A stretch of DNA of 64,000 bases from Methylobacterium sp. GXS13 (lineage in GTDB: Bacteria; Pseudomonadota; Alphaproteobacteria; Rhizobiales; Beijerinckiaceae): positions 17,588 to 81,587 of the forward strand of contig NZ_LKKO01000028.1 in NCBI RefSeq assembly GCF_001455965.1, written 5' to 3'. Below the pieces are notes generated by a model that worked only from the letters and a program-made list of their open reading frames with translations, had not been told where the DNA came from and ran no database searches. The position numbers were made by a program, and so were the translations under genes. Positions 1-10,520 of the stretch are shown piece after piece. Positions within the stretch are counted from its first letter, which is position 1. Each line of letters begins with the position of its first letter.

Positions 1-2
1 CG

Positions 3-944
3 CTCAACGGCCTGCTCGGTCCGCACATCTTCCCCGACAAGGGCGACGGCTCGAACCCGCGCACCTGCACGGTCTGCGGCACCGGCCAGCTCTCGCTGAA
101 GCTCGGCAAGTTCGGCGCCTTCATCGGCTGCTCGAACTACCCGGAGTGCAAGTACACCCGGCAGCTCTCGGCCTCCGGGGTCGATGGCGATGGGGACGGC
201 TCCTCGGCCGAGGGCGGCCAGCCTGGCGTCCGGGTTTTGGGCAACGATCCGGTCACCGGGATGCCGGTGACGATCCGCGACGGGCGGTTCGGGCCCTTCG
301 TCCAGCTCGGCGAGGCCTCCACGGAGAAGGACGCGACGAAGCCGAAGCGCTCCTCGCTGCCGAAGGGGCTCTCGCCGTCTTCGGTCGATCTGGACAAGGC
401 GCTCGCCCTGCTGTCGCTGCCGCGCGAGGTGGCACGCCACCCCGAGACCGGCGAGCCGATCCTGGCCAATCTCGGCCGGTTCGGGCCCTACGTGCAGCAC
501 GGAAAGACCTACGCCAATCTCGGCAAGGACGACGACGTGCTGGAGGTCGGTGCCAACCGGGCCATCGACCTGATCGTCGCCAAGGAACAGGGCGGCGGCC
601 GCGGCCGGGCTGCCGCCGATCCGGGGCGGCCGCTCGGCAAGGACGAGACGAGCGGGCGGGACCTCGTGGTCAAGGCCGGCAAGTATGGCCCCTACGTCAC
701 CGATGGCGAGGTCAATGCGACGTTGCCGAAGACGATGAATTCCGAGGCCCTGACCCTCGACGAGGCGATCGCGCTGGTGAACGCCAAGCGGGCGTCGGGC
801 GGGGGTAAGCCGGCCAAGCGGAGCTCGGCCCGGAAGGCGCCGGCGCGGGCCGCGGCGGCCGACAAGAAGCCGGCGGCGAAGAAGGCCCCTGCGAAGAAGC
901 CGGCGGCCAAGAAGAGTCCGGCGAAGAAATCGGGCGCTGGCTGA
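3..944 (+). CDS. topA: DNA topoisomerase I, C-terminal part (5' truncated by window edge)
   Basis: This is the 3' end of the type IA topoisomerase that relaxes negative supercoils; the catalytic core lies before the window. Reading frame 3 is open from base 3 to the TGA at 942. Near the left edge is a C4 zinc-binding module (CTVC, then CSNYPEC about 20 residues later). It is followed by three topoisomerase C-terminal repeats recognisable by RFGPFVQLGE, RFGPYVQHGK and KYGPYVTDGE. The protein ends in a Lys/Ala/Pro-rich tail of about 50 residues (repeated KKPAAKK-like units), which in this family is a flexible DNA-binding tail of alphaproteobacterial enzymes. The visible part is 313 residues. 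The assignment rests on the zinc module plus the repeats. Confidence 0.95.
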   Translation, partial: LNGLLGPHIFPDKGDGSNPRTCTVCGTGQLSLKLGKFGAFIGCSNYPECKYTRQLSASGVDGDGDGSSAEGGQPGVRVLGNDPVTGMPVTIRDGRFGPFVQLGEASTEKDATKPKRSSLPKGLSPSSVDLDKALALLSLPREVARHPETGEPILANLGRFGPYVQHGKTYANLGKDDDVLEVGANRAIDLIVAKEQGGGRGRAAADPGRPLGKDETSGRDLVVKAGKYGPYVTDGEVNATLPKTMNSEALTLDEAIALVNAKRASGGGKPAKRSSARKAPARAAAADKKPAAKKAPAKKPAAKKSPAKKSGAG

Positions 945-989
945 CGGCCGCGCCCGATCCCGGCGAAGAATTGGCGCGCTGTCTTCGCG

Positions 990-1178
990 TTATGCCAGAT
1001 AGGTGATGGTCGCCGCCAGGGCGGTGGCGACGGTCGCCAGCGCGATGGTCAGGCCGTTCACGAGAAAGCGGGCGGGCGGCACGGACACCGTCTCCTCGAC
1101 GCATCCGAACGCCGTGCCGGCGGCGTGCTCGAAACGGATCAGGGTGAGGCGGCGGGCCTCGATCGCGGCGTTGCTCAT
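990..1178 (-). CDS. small single-pass membrane protein, unknown function
   Basis: A 62-residue hypothetical protein. It has a polar N-terminal half (starts MSNAAIEARR) and one hydrophobic C-terminal helix (LTIALATVATALAATITYLA), so it is probably a tail-anchored or single-pass inner-membrane protein. I chose the ATG at 1178 because GGGAG sits about 6 bases upstream; a longer TTG start at 1205 has no ribosome site. It converges on topA (45 bases between the stops) and diverges from parE. No family recognised. The hydrophobic helix and good ribosome site make it more likely real than a shadow frame. Confidence 0.55.
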   Translation of the reverse strand: MSNAAIEARRLTLIRFEHAAGTAFGCVEETVSVPPARFLVNGLTIALATVATALAATITYLA

Positions 1179-1424
1179 CGACGGCGGCTCCCGGACCACG
1201 GTCAAGCTCTTTCCCGATTAAACGCGGCCGGGGCCGCGCGGTTCCGATCCGGGCGACAGCTGAGAAAGCCTTAACCCACGATTGTGCAACGTCGCGATGA
1301 CGGCTCCATCGCGCCGAACTGGCGCCGCCCCTCGCTCGCGGCGGCGCAGCATGCGATGATACGGCGGTTCGGCGACGCACCGAACGCCCTGGATGTTTCT
1401 GTTTTGTTCCGCTATGATGCGGGG

Positions 1425-3581
1425 ATGAAGGCGCATGCTGCACGCTCCCAGGCCGGTCCGGCCGACACCCGTCCGCATGATACCGAGCCGGCCAGCGTGC
1501 CGCGTTCGCGGAGGCCGCGCGTGAGCGATCCGGCACGCGAGCTGTTCGGCCCCGGCGCGAAGCCGCCTGCCGCGCGTCCGGCGGAGCCGCGGCGGCGGCT
1601 CGTGGAATCGGCTTCGGTCCCGACCATCGCGGCGGCCGAGCCCGAGGCCGGCTACACCGCCTCCGACATCGAGGTGCTGGAGGGGCTTGAGCCGGTCCGG
1701 CGCCGGCCCGGCATGTATATCGGCGGCACCGACGAACGGGCGCTGCATCACCTCTTCGCCGAGGTGATCGACAATTCCATGGACGAGGCGGTGGCCGGCC
1801 ATGCCAGCTTCATCGAGGTCGAGCTGGAGGAATCCGGCTCCCTCGTGATCACCGACAACGGCCGCGGCATCCCGGTGGATCCGCACCCGAAATTCCCCGG
1901 CAAGTCGGCGCTCGAAGTCATCATGACGACGCTGCACGCGGGCGGAAAATTCGACTCGAAGGTCTACGAGACCTCCGGCGGCCTGCACGGCGTCGGCATC
2001 TCGGTGGTCAACGCCCTGTCCGACCTCCTCGAGGTCGAGGTCGCCCGCAACCAGACCCTCTACCGCCAGACGTTCTCGCGCGGCCATGCTCAGGGGGCGC
2101 TGGAACTTGTCGGCCGGGTGCAGAACCGGCGTGGCACCCGGGTGCGGTTCCATCCCGATGCCGAGATCTTCGGCTCGCTGAAGTTCGACCCGCGCCGCCT
2201 GTTCAAGATGGCGCGCTCGAAGGCCTACCTGTTCGGCGGCGTCGAGATCCGCTGGCGCTGCGCCCCGGCCCTGCTCGAAGGCCTCGAGGGCGTGCCGGCC
2301 GAGGCGGTGCACCGGTTCCCGGACGGGCTGCGCGACTACCTGGCCCGGGACATCGAGGGCAAGGATCTGGTGACCGAGGCGATGTTCACCGGGAAGGTGA
2401 CCAAGCCCGGCTCCCACGGCTCGCTCGAATGGGCGGTGGCCTGGATGGTCGCCGAGGACGGCTTCTCGCATTCCTACTGCAACACCATCCCGACGCCCGA
2501 GGGCGGCACCCACGAGGCGGGCTTAAGGGTCGCGCTGCTGCGGGGCCTGCGCGAGCACGCCGAGCGCGTGAACCAGGCCAAGCGCATGACCGCGGTGACC
2601 ACCGACGACGTCATGGCGACCTGCGCGTCCATGCTCTCGGTGTTCATCCGCGAGCCGGAATTCCAGGGCCAGACCAAGGACAAGCTCGCCACCGTGGAGG
2701 CCCAGCGCATCGTCGAGACGGCGGTGCGCGACGCCTTCGACCATTGGCTCGCCGGCTCCCCGGCGCAGGCCAACAAGCTGCTCGACTGGGTGATCGACCG
2801 GGCCGAGGAGCGGCTGCGCCGGCGCCAGGAGAAGGAGGTCGCCCGCAAGAGCGCGACCCGCAAGCTGCGCCTGCCCGGCAAGCTGGCGGATTGCTCGGCC
2901 GCCGGCACCGCCGGCTCGGAGATCTTCATCGTCGAGGGCGATTCCGCCGGCGGCTCGGCCAAGCAGGCCCGCGACCGGACCACCCAGGCAATCCTGCCGC
3001 TGCGCGGCAAGATCCTCAACGTCGCCTCGGCCTCCCGGGACAAGCTCGGCGCCAACCAGCTGATCTCCGACCTGACGCTGGCGCTCGGCTGCGGCACCGG
3101 CTCGGCCTTCCGCGAGACGGATCTGCGCTACGACAAGGTGATCATCATGACGGACGCCGACGTCGACGGCGCCCATATTGCGTCGCTGCTGATCACGTTC
3201 TTCTACCGGCAGATGCCGAAGCTGATCGACCGCGGCCACCTCTACCTGGCGATCCCCCCGCTCTACCGGCTGCAGCAGGGCTCCAAGGTGGCCTATGCCC
3301 GGGACGACGCCGACCGGGAGCGGATCACCAAGACGGTGTTCAAGGGCGGCAAGGTCGAGATCGGACGCTTCAAGGGCCTGGGCGAGATGATGCCGGCCCA
3401 GCTCAAGGAAACCACCATGGACCCGAAGAAGCGCACGCTCCTGCGGGTCGCGATTCTCGACGAGGCCCGGGAATCGACCGGCGACACGGTGGAGCGCCTG
3501 ATGGGCAACAAGCCGGAGGCCCGCTTCGCCTTCATCAGCGAGCGCGCCGCCTTCGCCGACGGGGTCGATCTGGATATCTAA
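1425..3581 (+). CDS. parE: DNA topoisomerase IV subunit B
   Basis: ATPase subunit of topoisomerase IV, which decatenates daughter chromosomes with ParC. The GHKL ATPase is clear: EVIDNSMDEA (N box), DNGRGIP, and the lid GGLHGVGISVVNALS. The transducer domain follows, then the TOPRIM domain with EGDSAGGSAKQARDR and the acidic TDADVDGAH. The protein lacks the roughly 170-residue insertion of gammaproteobacterial GyrB, and its end (ADGVDLDI) is ParE-like, so ParE is preferred over GyrB. The start is uncertain: ATG 1425 follows GGGG closely, while GTG 1521 has GGAGG 6 bases upstream and gives an N-terminus (ARELFG) closer to usual ParE. A TATGAT box at 1413-1418 would put the transcript start near 1425 and favours the GTG. 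Confidence 0.93.
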   Translation: MKAHAARSQAGPADTRPHDTEPASVPRSRRPRVSDPARELFGPGAKPPAARPAEPRRRLVESASVPTIAAAEPEAGYTASDIEVLEGLEPVRRRPGMYIGGTDERALHHLFAEVIDNSMDEAVAGHASFIEVELEESGSLVITDNGRGIPVDPHPKFPGKSALEVIMTTLHAGGKFDSKVYETSGGLHGVGISVVNALSDLLEVEVARNQTLYRQTFSRGHAQGALELVGRVQNRRGTRVRFHPDAEIFGSLKFDPRRLFKMARSKAYLFGGVEIRWRCAPALLEGLEGVPAEAVHRFPDGLRDYLARDIEGKDLVTEAMFTGKVTKPGSHGSLEWAVAWMVAEDGFSHSYCNTIPTPEGGTHEAGLRVALLRGLREHAERVNQAKRMTAVTTDDVMATCASMLSVFIREPEFQGQTKDKLATVEAQRIVETAVRDAFDHWLAGSPAQANKLLDWVIDRAEERLRRRQEKEVARKSATRKLRLPGKLADCSAAGTAGSEIFIVEGDSAGGSAKQARDRTTQAILPLRGKILNVASASRDKLGANQLISDLTLALGCGTGSAFRETDLRYDKVIIMTDADVDGAHIASLLITFFYRQMPKLIDRGHLYLAIPPLYRLQQGSKVAYARDDADRERITKTVFKGGKVEIGRFKGLGEMMPAQLKETTMDPKKRTLLRVAILDEARESTGDTVERLMGNKPEARFAFISERAAFADGVDLDI

Positions 3582-3610
3582 AGCGACGGAGCGCCCACGG
3601 TGCTGCACTC

Positions 3611-3703
3611 CGTCATTGCGAGCGCAGCGAAGCGACCTAGGGCAGCGCGACCTGGAAAAACGTAGCGCCGCACTGGGTTGCTTCGCGACGCTCGCAATGA
3701 CGG
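3611..3703. repeat. dispersed palindromic repeat, CGTCATTGCGAGCG family
   Basis: Inverted repeat with arms CGTCATTGCGAGCG (3611-3624) and CGCTCGCAATGACG (3689-3702) around about 64 bases that also pair in part (AGCGAAGCG against CGCTTCG-like segments). This sequence type is a well-known intergenic repeat in Rhizobiales genomes. It fills most of the gap between convergent parE and the PRC-barrel gene. Confidence 0.7.
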
Positions 3704-3775
3704 CGAGGGAATCGTGGACTGACTTTGAAGCGGCGCGCCTGGATCGCAACCGCATCCAGTCCGGTGCTGGTCAAG

Positions 3776-4264
3776 CTAATCTGCCGCCATCGCCTTGGCC
3801 GGATCGAAGGGGTGGGCGGCCGCCACCGTATCCTTGCTCATGTTGAGCACGGCGGAGAAGCGGTCCCCGCCCGGCCGCAGCACCAGGGCATCGGGCTCCA
3901 CGGCGATGCGCTTGCTGCCAAGGCCCAGGACACCCCCGACATCCAGCACCACGGCTTTCAGGGCGCCGCCATCGGCGATCAGCAGGTCGTCGATCGTGCC
4001 GACATTGTCGCCGGCCGGGTTGCGCACCACGACGCCGATCATCTTGGAGGCCATGAAGGAGGCCGGCTTCAGGCCCTGCCGTTTGGTTGCAGCCTCGGCG
4101 CTGGCTGCGGCCATCAACCGGCCGCCGTCACCGCCACCGGTCGACGTGCCGGGGCCGGTGCCGGGCAGCACCGTCTTGTTGCCGATCACGCTGGCGTCCT
4201 GGGCCCGGGCCGGAAGCCCGCCCAAGGCAAGAAGCGCCAGCGGGAGGAGAAAGGTCTTGTGCAT
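3776..4264 (-). CDS. secreted PRC-barrel domain protein
   Basis: A 162-residue protein with a signal peptide (MHKTFLLPLALLALGG, predicted cleavage after ARA near residue 20). The mature part has a Gly/Thr-rich linker and then a PRC-barrel fold (about residues 75-150: KMIGVVVRN, IDDLLIADGG, KAVVLDVGGVLGLGSKRIAV). PRC-barrel proteins of this kind are common, mostly uncharacterised periplasmic proteins in Rhizobiales. The start at 4264 is supported by GGAG upstream and by the signal peptide; a longer frame reaches 4372 but adds low-quality sequence. Monocistronic, convergent with parE. Confidence 0.8.
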   Translation of the reverse strand: MHKTFLLPLALLALGGLPARAQDASVIGNKTVLPGTGPGTSTGGGDGGRLMAAASAEAATKRQGLKPASFMASKMIGVVVRNPAGDNVGTIDDLLIADGGALKAVVLDVGGVLGLGSKRIAVEPDALVLRPGGDRFSAVLNMSKDTVAAAHPFDPAKAMAAD

Positions 4265-4370
4265 CGGGGATCGCTCCGGCGCAGCCGAGCCATCCGCGCG
4301 CCGTCGGTGAAAAGCCTCCGCGCCGGCGGCTGTTCCCGTCGCTCCTGTCGCACCGGGCCCCCGGAACGGC

Positions 4371-4400
4371 AAAGGGCCCGACCTTGCGGCCGGGCCCTTC
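4371..4400 (-). terminator. hairpin downstream of the outer-membrane protein gene
   Basis: Perfect inverted repeat AAGGGCCCG / CGGGCCCTT (4372-4380 and 4391-4399). On the minus strand it lies about 40 bases past the stop of the beta-barrel gene, with only a short T run after the stem. It probably ends that transcript. Confidence 0.6.
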
Positions 4401-4440
4401 AGCGGGGCGGCGCCAGCGGGGCTGGCGCCGCCGTTCGGTC

Positions 4441-5304
4441 TTAGTACGAGCCGAACTTGTAGTTCAGGCCGGCGCGGACGACGGCGAACTCGGTGTTCGC
4501 GGCGGCGCCGTTGAGGTAGGCGGTGCCGTTCGGGGCAAGGATGTTGCTGTAGTACACACCGCCGGCGGTGTTCTTCTGGCGGTCGAGGTTCACGTACAGG
4601 CCTTCGACCTTCAGGGTCACGGCCGAGGACTTGAAGAAGTTCAGGAACGAATCGGTGGGCAGGGCGTACTCGAGACCGCCGCCGACGGCGTAGCCGGAGC
4701 GGAAGCTGTCGCGGAAGCGGTTGCCAGCGAAGTTCTGGTCGTCCTGGCCCGAGCCATAGGCGTAACCGCCGGTGGCGTACACGAGGGTCCGGTCGAAGGC
4801 GTAGCCGAGGCGGCCGCGCACGGTGCCGAAGTAGTCGAGGCCGTTGCCGCTGGTGGCGACGAAGGCGCGGGACCCGAAAGCGCCACCCGGGTTGCCCGTG
4901 ACGCCGTAGTTCAGGGTACCGTTGGCGCGGCGGGCGAAGTCGACGTACTGGGCGTCAGCCTCGATACCGACCACGATGCCGGAGCCCGGCGTGAACTGGT
5001 AGTTGTAGCCGATCTGCGCGCCGCCGGTGAAGCCGTCGTTGTTGCTGCGGTTGTTGACGCTGACGATGGCGTTGGTGGTCGGCGAATTGATCAGCGAGCC
5101 GGCCGGGAGGGCGTAGTTGGTGGTGTTGCGGCTGCTGGCGTCGAAGCCGTAGCCGGCGTTCACGCCGACGTAGAAACCGGTCCAGGTGAACACCGGCACC
5201 GGCGTGAACACCGGCGGCGGCGCAGCGCGACGCGGCAGGTCAGCCGCAGACGCGGCGACAGTCATGCCGGCGAGAACGGTCGATGCAAGAAGAACGTTTT
5301 TCAT
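4441..5304 (-). CDS. outer membrane beta-barrel protein (Omp25/Omp31/RopB-like porin family)
   Basis: A 287-residue outer-membrane protein. The signal peptide MKNVLLASTVLAGMTVAASA is followed by ADLPRR, the typical mature N-terminus of alphaproteobacterial Omp25/Omp31-type proteins. Next come a Pro-rich stretch and WTGFYVGVNAGYGF, the first strand of the 8-stranded barrel. Alternating strands follow (GGAQIGYNYQ, GIVVGIEADAQYVDF, YFGTVRGRLGYAF, LVYATGGYAYG), and the protein ends in an aromatic-rich strand (VVRAGLNYKFGSY). The family contributes to envelope integrity. The gene stands alone with a long 5' region and a downstream hairpin. Codon use is strongly biased, as expected for an abundant protein. 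Confidence 0.9.
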   Translation of the reverse strand: MKNVLLASTVLAGMTVAASAADLPRRAAPPPVFTPVPVFTWTGFYVGVNAGYGFDASSRNTTNYALPAGSLINSPTTNAIVSVNNRSNNDGFTGGAQIGYNYQFTPGSGIVVGIEADAQYVDFARRANGTLNYGVTGNPGGAFGSRAFVATSGNGLDYFGTVRGRLGYAFDRTLVYATGGYAYGSGQDDQNFAGNRFRDSFRSGYAVGGGLEYALPTDSFLNFFKSSAVTLKVEGLYVNLDRQKNTAGGVYYSNILAPNGTAYLNGAAANTEFAVVRAGLNYKFGSY

Positions 5305-5720
5305 GGTGCCATAGGTCCTGGGGTTGGCTTGAGCCGGCTGCCTTCTAGGCGCTCTGGATCGGCGGGTCTGTCGCTTTCCTGCAACAAGCTCGTCGAGACT
5401 AGCCCGATCTCGTCAACGAAAGGTGAAGGTTACGCGCACACATTCCCGTCCTGCGCGCCGAACTGTGTATCAGAAGCTGCAACGTCACTCTGATAAAGAC
5501 TGAAGATTATTCGGGCCCCTTTGTCGCGCGGCCGTGGGAACTGGCCGATTCGGCATCGGCATTGATCGCGATCCCGTGATCGGGCGCCGGCGGCGGGGTT
5601 ATAGTGTGGTTCGCTTCGGGCATCCGAATCGCGGCTCGCGTAAGCCGGTGGTTAACTGCGTTCCCTTTAAGGAGCTGTATCGCCCGTCGCCGGCTCCTCG
5701 GCCGGCCGAGAGGATTGGCC
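5305..5720. other. intergenic region upstream of the beta-barrel gene
   Basis: About 415 bases between divergent genes. The part next to the outer-membrane gene is presumably its promoter and 5' leader, including an AT-richer stretch near 5480-5510. I see no clear sigma-70 pair, hairpin or coding sequence; open frames here have atypical composition. Confidence 0.5.
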
Positions 5721-6071
5721 ATGCTCCCGCCCGCCGAGCGGACCCAGAAAACGTTCGGGACCCGCCGGCCCCCGGTCGCGATGGATATGACCGCATCGAC
5801 GGATCGGGTCGCGCGGGCGCCGGACCGGCCCGCGGGATCGCTGGGTTGGGCTTTGCGCATCTCGGCCGTTGTCGGGCTGCTCGCCATCCTCGCGACTCAA
5901 CAACTCTCCCGGCTGAGCCGGACCGATCCGGCTCCGGCCCAGTTCGCCTTGGGCGGCCGGGCGCTCCCGGTCGATCCGGAGACGACCGGGTCGGTGACGC
6001 CGTCGGGCGCCGCGCGGGCGACGCGTCTCGATCCTTGCCTCTTGCCCGCCCTGGACCGCCAGCACCCCTGA
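5721..6071 (+). CDS. small single-pass membrane protein, unknown function
   Basis: A 116-residue hypothetical protein. After about 40 polar residues there is one transmembrane helix (LGWALRISAVVGLLAILATQ), then a periplasmic tail containing DPETTGSV, a motif seen in many small uncharacterised Rhizobiales membrane proteins. The ATG at 5721 has GAGAGGA about 7 bases upstream, which decides the start over longer frames beginning at 5604 or earlier. No catalytic motif. The function cannot be inferred from the neighbours. Confidence 0.6.
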   Translation: MLPPAERTQKTFGTRRPPVAMDMTASTDRVARAPDRPAGSLGWALRISAVVGLLAILATQQLSRLSRTDPAPAQFALGGRALPVDPETTGSVTPSGAARATRLDPCLLPALDRQHP

Positions 6072-6255
6072 TCTCTGTGCGTGGGACCCGGCTGCGCGCA
6101 TTGCGAGATTGACAAGCCGCGCCAAGCCCCTAACTGACAGGCCCATGCGCCCCGCGGCCACGGGAGCGTACGTGCGCCTTATGAGAGCCCTCCCGAGCCG
6201 TTGCCGCGACGGTGTCCATCGCGCCGGCCGGGCGCGCAACGGTTCCTGAACGCAG

Positions 6256-7860
<1,605 letters not shown>

Positions 7861-7953
7861 CGTCGGGCTTAACGTTCTGGCTACGAACACGCACTAGACT
7901 GGTTTTGGGCCGTATTTAGTAATCCACCGGCGGCCCCGGACCGTGGGTTACAG

Positions 7954-9015
7954 ATGAGCCAGGAGACCCATTCGGATCGCGATCGCAGCTTCGCCCTGGC
8001 GAAGCGGGCCCACGATCTGATCCGCGATTACGGTCCCTCGGCGACGCCCCGCGCCTACGCGGTGTGGTACGCCTACGTGTCGGGCGAGCTGCCGCTGCTG
8101 GGCGACTCGGTCAAGCGTCTGACCACGCAGAACGGCAGCCTCACGGACGCCGATATCGACGACCTCCACGAGACCTATCTCGACGGCCGGCTGCTCGCGA
8201 GCGCGACCGGCGACGTCAGCCGCGGCATGCTCGACGAGATCGCCGCGGTGACCGAGATCCTCGACCTGTCGCTCGGCTCGACCGCGCAGTACGGCGAGGC
8301 CCTGCGCGCGTTGGCGCAGGATCTGGCGCAGGAGGGCCTGCCGACCCGGGCGCGACTCGGCGAGATCGTCTCGACCCTGGTCTCCACCACCCGCGAGGTC
8401 GTGGTGAACAACCGGGTCCTTGAGGCGCGGATGCGCGAGACCCGCAGCGAGATCGAGACCCTGCGCGAGAAGCTGGAGGCGAGCCGGCTGGAGAGCCTCA
8501 CCGACGCGCTGACCGGGCTGGCGAACCGCAAGCATTTCGAGGAGATGCTGCAGGCCTCCCTGGAGGCCGCCCGGCTCGGGGCCACCCCGATGAGCCTGAT
8601 CGTCCTCGACATCGATTTCTTCAAGCGCTTCAACGACCTCTACGGCCATCTCACGGGCGATCAGGTCCTGCGGCTGGTGGCCATCGTCATGCGCGAGAAT
8701 GCCGGCAAGCAGGCGCTGCTCGCCCGGTTCGGCGGCGAGGAATTCGGCATCGTGCTGCCCGGCGCCGACCGCACTCTGGCCCGGCAGATGGCCGAGACGA
8801 TCCGGGCCAGCGTGATGGGGCGGGAGCTGGTCAAGCGCTCGACCGGCGAGTCGCTCGGCAAGGTCACGGTCTCGCTCGGCGTCGCGGTGCTGCACGCCAG
8901 CGACAGCCCGGCCTCGCTCCTGGAGCGGGCGGATCTGTGCATGTTCGCGGCCAAGCGCGCCGGCCGGAACCGCATCGTGGACGACGCCGCCGAGGCGCTC
9001 CCGCACGTCGCCTGA
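7954..9015 (+). CDS. diguanylate cyclase (GGDEF domain protein)
   Basis: A 353-residue cytoplasmic protein predicted to make cyclic di-GMP from two GTP. The N-terminal about 170 residues are helical with no transmembrane segment and no recognised sensor. A coiled-coil-like linker (about 150-185) precedes the GGDEF domain (about 185-345), with DALTGLANRK, IVLDIDFFKRFND and the active-site loop RFGGEEF. The product-binding inhibitory site RxxD expected five residues before the loop is absent (the sequence there is GKQALLA), so feedback inhibition by that route is unlikely. Start ATG 7954 is 93 bases after the helicase stop. Convergent with the HesB-like gene. Confidence 0.9.
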   Translation: MSQETHSDRDRSFALAKRAHDLIRDYGPSATPRAYAVWYAYVSGELPLLGDSVKRLTTQNGSLTDADIDDLHETYLDGRLLASATGDVSRGMLDEIAAVTEILDLSLGSTAQYGEALRALAQDLAQEGLPTRARLGEIVSTLVSTTREVVVNNRVLEARMRETRSEIETLREKLEASRLESLTDALTGLANRKHFEEMLQASLEAARLGATPMSLIVLDIDFFKRFNDLYGHLTGDQVLRLVAIVMRENAGKQALLARFGGEEFGIVLPGADRTLARQMAETIRASVMGRELVKRSTGESLGKVTVSLGVAVLHASDSPASLLERADLCMFAAKRAGRNRIVDDAAEALPHVA

Positions 9016-9024
9016 CGCGCGGCG

Positions 9025-9402
9025 TCAGACCCGCGCCGGGATCCGGTCTTCCGAGACCGGCGTGATCGCCACCGATTCGCCGCAGCCGCAGGCCGAGGTC
9101 TGGTTCGGGTTGTTGAACACGAACTGCGAGGCGAGCTTGTTGGTGGTGAAGTCCATCTCGGTGCCGAGCAGGAACAGCACCGCCTTGGGATCGACGAACA
9201 CCCGGACGCCGCGATCCTCGACCACGTCCTCGCCGGGCTTGGCCGCCTCGGCATATTCCATCGTGTAGGACATGCCGGCGCAGCCGCCGTTCCGGACGCC
9301 GACCCGCAGGCCCGCGATCGGCCGGTCGGCATCCGCCATGATCGCCTTGATCCGCTCGGCCGCGCGATCGGTCAGCGAAAGAACCTTGAAGCCAGCAAAC
9401 AT
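9025..9402 (-). CDS. HesB/IscA/SufA-type iron-sulfur assembly protein
   Basis: A 125-residue A-type carrier that takes [Fe-S] clusters from a scaffold to apoproteins. The three conserved cysteines are present: one in GGCAGMSY (about residue 42) and two in SACGCGES near the C-terminus. The core MDFTTNKLASQFVFNNPNQ is typical. The start at 9402 (MFAGFKVLSL) is preferred over 9420 because GGGAGG lies 6 bases upstream. No other suf or isc gene is visible nearby. It could be SufA, IscA or ErpA by function; the sequence alone does not decide. Confidence 0.9.
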   Translation of the reverse strand: MFAGFKVLSLTDRAAERIKAIMADADRPIAGLRVGVRNGGCAGMSYTMEYAEAAKPGEDVVEDRGVRVFVDPKAVLFLLGTEMDFTTNKLASQFVFNNPNQTSACGCGESVAITPVSEDRIPARV

Positions 9403-9524
9403 CGTCACCCTCCCGCCCATCCGGGTTCAAGGCCCGGGAGCGCGCATTCTGACAGGCACAAGATAAGCATCCGTCGCCCCCCGGTCCACTCCGGCCGGGC
9501 CACAGGGCCGCGGCATTCGGCGCG

Positions 9525-10502
9525 TCAGGCGGTTTCGCCCACCAGCTGCGCGAAGGTGGCGAGATCGACGTTGCCGCCGCTGATCACCACGCCGACGCGC
9601 TTGGCCTTCACGTCGACCAGCCCGTGCAGCACCGCAGCCGCCGCGAGGCAGCCGGTCGGCTCGACCAGAAGCTTCATCCGCTCGGCGAAGAACCGCATGG
9701 TCGCGACGAGCTGCGCGTCCGAGACCGTGAGGATGTCGGCGACGTCCCGGCGGATGATCGCGAAGGTGAGGTCGCCGAGCGCCGTCGATTGCGCCCCGTC
9801 CGCGATGGTCCGGGGCACCGGGATGGTGACGACCTGTCCGGAGCGGAACGATTGCTGCCCGTCATTGCCCGCCTCCGGCTCGACGCCGAGCACCCGGCAG
9901 CCGGGCGACAGTGCGGCGGCGGCGAGCGCGCAGCCCGCGAGCTGGCCGCCGCCGCCCAGGCACGCCACCAGCACGTCGAGGGGGCCGGCCTCCTCGATCA
10001 GCTCCTGCGCCAGGGTCCCCTGCCCGGCGATCACGTCCGGATGGTTGAACGGCGGGATCACCGTCATGCCCCGGGGCTCGGCGAGCGCGCGCCCCAGCGC
10101 CTCGCGATCCTGGCTGTAGCGGTCGTACAGCACGACCTCGGCGCCGTAGCCCCGGGTCGCGGCGATCTTGGCGGCGGGCGCGTCGGACGGCATGACGATG
10201 GTCGCCGGGATGCCGAGCAGCTGGCTCGCCAGGGCGATCGCCTGGGCGTGGTTGCCCGAGGAGAAGGACAGCACCCCGCGGGCACGCACCGCCTCCGGCA
10301 GGGCGCTGATCGCGTTGTAGGCCCCGCGGAACTTGAAGGCCCCGCCCCGCTGCAGGTTCTCGGCCTTGAAGAACAGCTTGGCGCCGGTCATCGCGTCCGC
10401 GGTGCGCGAGGTCAGCACCGGGGTGCGATGCGCGACCCCGGCGATGCGCTCGGCCGCCCGGGCGACATCCGCGTAGGTCGGCAGGGCCTTCAGGGCCTGC
10501 AT
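9525..10502 (-). CDS. threonine/serine dehydratase-like PLP enzyme
   Basis: Fold-type II PLP lyase, about 325 residues, of the catabolic threonine dehydratase/serine racemase/threo-3-hydroxyaspartate ammonia-lyase group. PLP lysine is in AFKFRGAYN, the phosphate-binding glycine loop is CLGGGGQLAG, and substrate-contact SSGNHAQ is intact. There is no C-terminal ACT regulatory domain, so it is not the isoleucine-regulated biosynthetic IlvA. The start is ambiguous: ATG 10502 (MQALKALPTY) has GGAG about 9 bases upstream and matches the usual N-terminus, whereas ATG 10520 would add six residues. The exact substrate cannot be told from sequence. Confidence 0.88.
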   Translation of the reverse strand: MQALKALPTYADVARAAERIAGVAHRTPVLTSRTADAMTGAKLFFKAENLQRGGAFKFRGAYNAISALPEAVRARGVLSFSSGNHAQAIALASQLLGIPATIVMPSDAPAAKIAATRGYGAEVVLYDRYSQDREALGRALAEPRGMTVIPPFNHPDVIAGQGTLAQELIEEAGPLDVLVACLGGGGQLAGCALAAAALSPGCRVLGVEPEAGNDGQQSFRSGQVVTIPVPRTIADGAQSTALGDLTFAIIRRDVADILTVSDAQLVATMRFFAERMKLLVEPTGCLAAAAVLHGLVDVKAKRVGVVISGGNVDLATFAQLVGETA

Positions 10503-10520
10503 GTCTGCTTGCTCCGGCAT

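Noticed and set aside
1284..1424. Upstream extension of parE to GTG 1284
   Set aside because: It has no ribosome site and adds sequence before a TATGAT promoter-like box; the ParE domain starts well downstream.
4087..5493. Long open frame antisense to the outer-membrane protein gene
   Set aside because: It is the GC-rich shadow of a gene with signal peptide and beta-barrel pattern on the other strand; the translated sequence is low-complexity Val/Gly/Glu.
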